Source of the DNA: a virus
Reading direction: 5' to 3' (one strand)
IMG/VR virus record: IMGVR_UViG_3300037141_000012
Span: 1-41,734 of that record
Length of the DNA: 41,734 nt
Below are positions 39,192 to 41,734 of this stretch, one piece after another. Below the pieces are notes generated by a model. It ran no database searches, was not told where the DNA came from, and was given only the letters and a program-made list of their open reading frames with translations. Both the position numbers and the translations under genes were made by a program. Numbering within the stretch: position 1 is the stretch's first letter; each line of letters begins with the position of its first letter.

Positions 39192-39348
39192 GGCGACGGC
39201 GTCCTAAAGCGCCCACGCGCAAAAAGCAATACGCGCGACACCAACAGAGTCCGCTCCTGGGTGCTCAGGAGCACGGGCAAGGCGCGCGGCTGGATGTCTT
39301 CCCTCGGGTATCCAGCCGGCGCTGATCCGACAATTTAAGGACAAAACC
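39192..39348. promoter_or_regulatory. Divergent gap with two strong hairpins
   Basis: Hairpin 1: GCTCCTG (39253-39259)/CAGGAGC (39266-39272). Hairpin 2: CGGCTGGAT (39287-39295)/ATCCAGCCG (39310-39318). They lie between the reverse gene and the rightward secreted gene. No T-tract on either strand. An AAGGA ribosome site follows before ATG 39349. Confidence 0.5.
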
Positions 39349-39714
39349 ATGAAGTTCAAAACGCCCGCTCTGGCGCTGTTGCTGCTTGCCTTGGCGAGCC
39401 CGGCCTTGGCCCAACAGGTCACGCCGCGCGCGCTTGCGGTCAATGTGGTGATCACGGGCGGAACTCCGGTAACGCCTGTCTCCGGTCCCACGAACGGCTG
39501 CTATATCTTCAATTTCGCGACCGCTGCTGAACAGGGCATCGTGACGGCTGAACCGCTGCTGATCGATCCGGTGACCACTGCGGGTTCTTCCAGCGGCGGG
39601 ACGACCATCGCGATTGCGCCTGGTGCGGCCTGGTTTTGCCCGCCGGGGTCCACACTCCCGGTGAGCGTCAATGCGGCCACGAGCGGGCACAAAATCGGCG
39701 GGGTGCGCTGGTGA
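39349..39714 (+). CDS. Secreted or periplasmic phage protein, 121 aa
   Basis: Clear Sec signal peptide: MKFKTPALALLLLALASPAL followed by AQQ, with a likely cleavage after ALA. The mature part (~100 aa) is Gly/Thr/Pro-rich, probably beta (VNVVITGGTPVTPVSGPTNG, GCYIFNFATAAEQG), with two Cys (GCYIF; WFCPPG) that could form a disulfide. Stop overlaps the GTG start of the next gene. Role in adsorption or superinfection exclusion is possible; unknown. Confidence 0.72.
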   Translation: MKFKTPALALLLLALASPALAQQVTPRALAVNVVITGGTPVTPVSGPTNGCYIFNFATAAEQGIVTAEPLLIDPVTTAGSSSGGTTIAIAPGAAWFCPPGSTLPVSVNAATSGHKIGGVRW

Positions 39715-41734
39715 ACCGTTTCGCGCTCATTGCGGCGCTAGTTGCGCTCGCTGGTCCCGCGCTGGCCCAACAGGGCGGCCCTGCGGCCTATCAGCCCGGT
39801 CCCGGCCCCGCACCAGCCCCATCTAGTGCGACGCCGTCTGGCGCGGCCGGTGGAGACCTCGGCGGGACGTACCCCAACCCGACCGCGCTGAAGACCAACG
39901 GCGTGGCGTTCGGTTCGCTGGCGACCCTGAACAGCATCAACAACTCGAATTGGTCGGGGACGGCCCTTTCAGCTGGCAACTTGGCGGCCGGCGCCGCGCT
40001 GTCGAACCTCGGCTATACCCCGGCCAACGTCGCCTCGAACCTGTCGGACCTGGCGTCAGCGGCGTCGGCGCGGACCAACCTGGGGCTGGCGACGGTGGCG
40101 GCGAGCGGGCTGGCTTCTGACCTCACCGGCACGCTGGGGTGCGCCCAACTCCCCGCGCTGACGGGCAACGTGACGACCTCGGGCTGCGCGGCGACCATCG
40201 CCAGCCTGCCGGCGATCAGCGGGGCGAACCTGACGGGCCTGAACGGCTCCAACGTCTCCTCTGGCACCGTCGCCGACGCACGCCTGAGCGCGAACGCCGC
40301 CCTGTATAACGGCACGAGCCCGTTCACCGCCAAGCAAACCATCAACCTGAACGCCACCGCCGCTCAAGCCGCGCCTACCGGAACGATCCTCCAAGAGGTT
40401 GGCACGGACGCCACGGCGGCGGTGCACGCTGTCGACGCGTTTGGCGCTTCCGCGTTCTTTGTTGGTCGGCGCTGGCAGGGCACAAACGCATCCCCTACGG
40501 CAGTTCAATCGAACACCATCCTCCTTAGCGTCGGGGGACGCGCCTTCGACGGAACGGCGATTCCGACAACCTCAACCGGCGCATTGCAGGTTGTAACTTC
40601 CGAAATACAGTCGGCGACGAACCACGGGACGGATGTTCTCCTTAACTGCACCGCGATCACCACCCTGACAACGGCGGAATGCGCGCGGGCGAAGTCGACC
40701 GGCTTCACCATTCCGACCGGATCAACCTACCAGATCAACGGGACGCAGATCACGACGGCGGCGCTGTCGGACGCGGCGAATATCGCGCTGCTGGGGACGG
40801 CTCAGACGTTTACGGCGGTCAATAAGTTCCCAGCTGGCTCTGCCGCTGCTCCTGCCCTTGTGGTGGGCGGCGGGACCACGGGCCTGTACTCGGTTTCCAC
40901 TACCGGCCTCGGCCTGACTGTAAACGGAACGGTTCAGGGTGACTTCGGCATCACACACGGCTCGGCGTGGACGATGCCGGGCCAATTCTACGCTACTTAC
41001 GTTCACGCAGACGGCCAGATTCAGATCGGGGCTAAGGCTTATCTCATCAGCCCAGACAACAACACCTTCGGGATCGAGAACCTCAGCGGGATGGCGATCA
41101 CATATTTCGGCGTTGCGGCCAACAACGTCCTGCACTTAGGCAAAGCCGACTCCGGCACCCCCGTAGCCCAGACCCTCGGTGTTCAGGGGGTTGTGGCGGG
41201 GACGACGAACACGGCTGGCGCTAACTTCACCATCGCGGGCTCGCAAGGCACCGGCACGGGTGCGGGCGGCTCGATTGTGTTCCAGACGGCTCCGGCAGGG
41301 TCTACGGGGACGGCGCAGAATGCGTTGGTTACGGCGCTGACGATTGACAGCACGCAGAATGCGACCTTCGCGGGAATCGGAGCATTCCTCGGCGTAACGG
41401 TGGGGGGATCAAACCTAGATATCAGCGGCGGCGGCTTCAATATCTCCAATTACTTGGACGCAAACCAGTCGCAGAGCGTCGGTCTCGTTCAGACCAGCGC
41501 CAAGGCGTTCGGCATTTCCAATTCGACAACCACGTTCTCCACGACAGACGTGCGCCTGTCCCGTCTGGCTTCAGGCGAATGGTCCGCCGACACAACCACC
41601 ACGGGGGACGGCCTGGCTGCATTTGCGAGCCGCACTCTCGTCGCCACCGGCGCGGCCCCCACCCTCACAGGAACCTGCACCACCGGAACGCAAGTCGGCG
41701 GCAACACGGCGGGCTCCTTCGCGGCGACGTGCGT
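39711..41734 (+). CDS. Partial tail-fibre-like protein with signal peptide
   Basis: GTG start in a GTGA overlap; open to the window end (674 codons, C-terminus missing). Begins MNRFALIAALVALAGPALAQ, a Sec signal almost parallel to that of the preceding gene. Then the fibre motif GGDLGGTYPNPTALKTNGVA, repeated short fibre segments (LSDLASAASARTNLGLATVA; ALTGNVTTSGCAATIASLPA), and a long beta-rich shaft. The last visible part (GAAPTLTGTCTTGTQVGGNT) resembles the C-terminal region of fibre/adhesin proteins, so not much may be missing. Confidence 0.75.
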   Translation, partial: MNRFALIAALVALAGPALAQQGGPAAYQPGPGPAPAPSSATPSGAAGGDLGGTYPNPTALKTNGVAFGSLATLNSINNSNWSGTALSAGNLAAGAALSNLGYTPANVASNLSDLASAASARTNLGLATVAASGLASDLTGTLGCAQLPALTGNVTTSGCAATIASLPAISGANLTGLNGSNVSSGTVADARLSANAALYNGTSPFTAKQTINLNATAAQAAPTGTILQEVGTDATAAVHAVDAFGASAFFVGRRWQGTNASPTAVQSNTILLSVGGRAFDGTAIPTTSTGALQVVTSEIQSATNHGTDVLLNCTAITTLTTAECARAKSTGFTIPTGSTYQINGTQITTAALSDAANIALLGTAQTFTAVNKFPAGSAAAPALVVGGGTTGLYSVSTTGLGLTVNGTVQGDFGITHGSAWTMPGQFYATYVHADGQIQIGAKAYLISPDNNTFGIENLSGMAITYFGVAANNVLHLGKADSGTPVAQTLGVQGVVAGTTNTAGANFTIAGSQGTGTGAGGSIVFQTAPAGSTGTAQNALVTALTIDSTQNATFAGIGAFLGVTVGGSNLDISGGGFNISNYLDANQSQSVGLVQTSAKAFGISNSTTTFSTTDVRLSRLASGEWSADTTTTGDGLAAFASRTLVATGAAPTLTGTCTTGTQVGGNTAGSFAATC

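Noticed and set aside
1-41734. tRNA genes, integrase, attachment site or terminal repeats
   Set aside because: Looked for cloverleaf-like segments, recombinase motifs and matching ends by eye; none could be supported.

Overview
The window is a stretch of a high-GC tailed-phage genome (free phage or prophage) with a contractile tail. The tail sheath, tube, baseplate plug, hub, spike, gp25-like wedge and baseplate J proteins say myovirus morphology. High GC, many small ATGA-coupled genes and the style of the small proteins suggest an alphaproteobacterial host, perhaps a Caulobacter relative; this is inference. Both ends cut through genes. No replication, integration or recognisable lysis cassette and no tRNA was seen, so this is not a whole genome.

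Region 1 (1-6100) holds early or regulatory genes, mostly leftward, in two tightly coupled operons (3482 down to 1111, then on past 1; and 6099 down to 4504). It includes micro-genes of 30, 46 and 51 codons, small membrane proteins, an XRE-type and a ribbon-helix-helix regulator, and a truncated leftmost gene ending in a (R/W)-(D/A)-A triplet repeat. Two rightward genes (3606-4507) lie between the operons. The palindrome TGATATCA, best form AAGTGATATCACTT, recurs at seven places in promoter-like gaps here and before the terminase genes. It looks like the operator of a phage repressor.

Region 2 (6100-22200) starts with a divergent control region, then packaging and head genes run rightward: small and large terminase, DUF1073-like portal, Mu gpF-like protein, a GNAT plus DUF2213 fusion, scaffold-like protein, cement protein, DUF2184-type major capsid and connector proteins. 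Three homing endonucleases invade this module. One is exceptional: the large terminase carries an intein (7502-8569), and a zinc-finger HNH endonuclease is encoded inside the intein in a different reading frame. The other two (HNH at 13189, GIY-YIG at 16861) follow a similar hairpin leader.

Region 3 (22200-34100) is the tail and baseplate: gp10-like, neck/terminator, DUF3383-type sheath, tube, chaperone pair with a likely -1 frameshift, tape measure with a C-terminal cell-wall-type domain, Dit-like, plug, hub, spike, gp25-like and J proteins. A glycine/threonine-rich beta module of about 60-70 residues is inserted six times across four different virion proteins.

Region 4 (34100-end) is the adsorption module: a glycine-rich fibre fused to a DUF2612-like baseplate domain, further fibre proteins, one reverse-strand small gene, and two consecutive proteins with Sec-type signal peptides. 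The second of these is a long tail-fibre-like protein that runs off the window.
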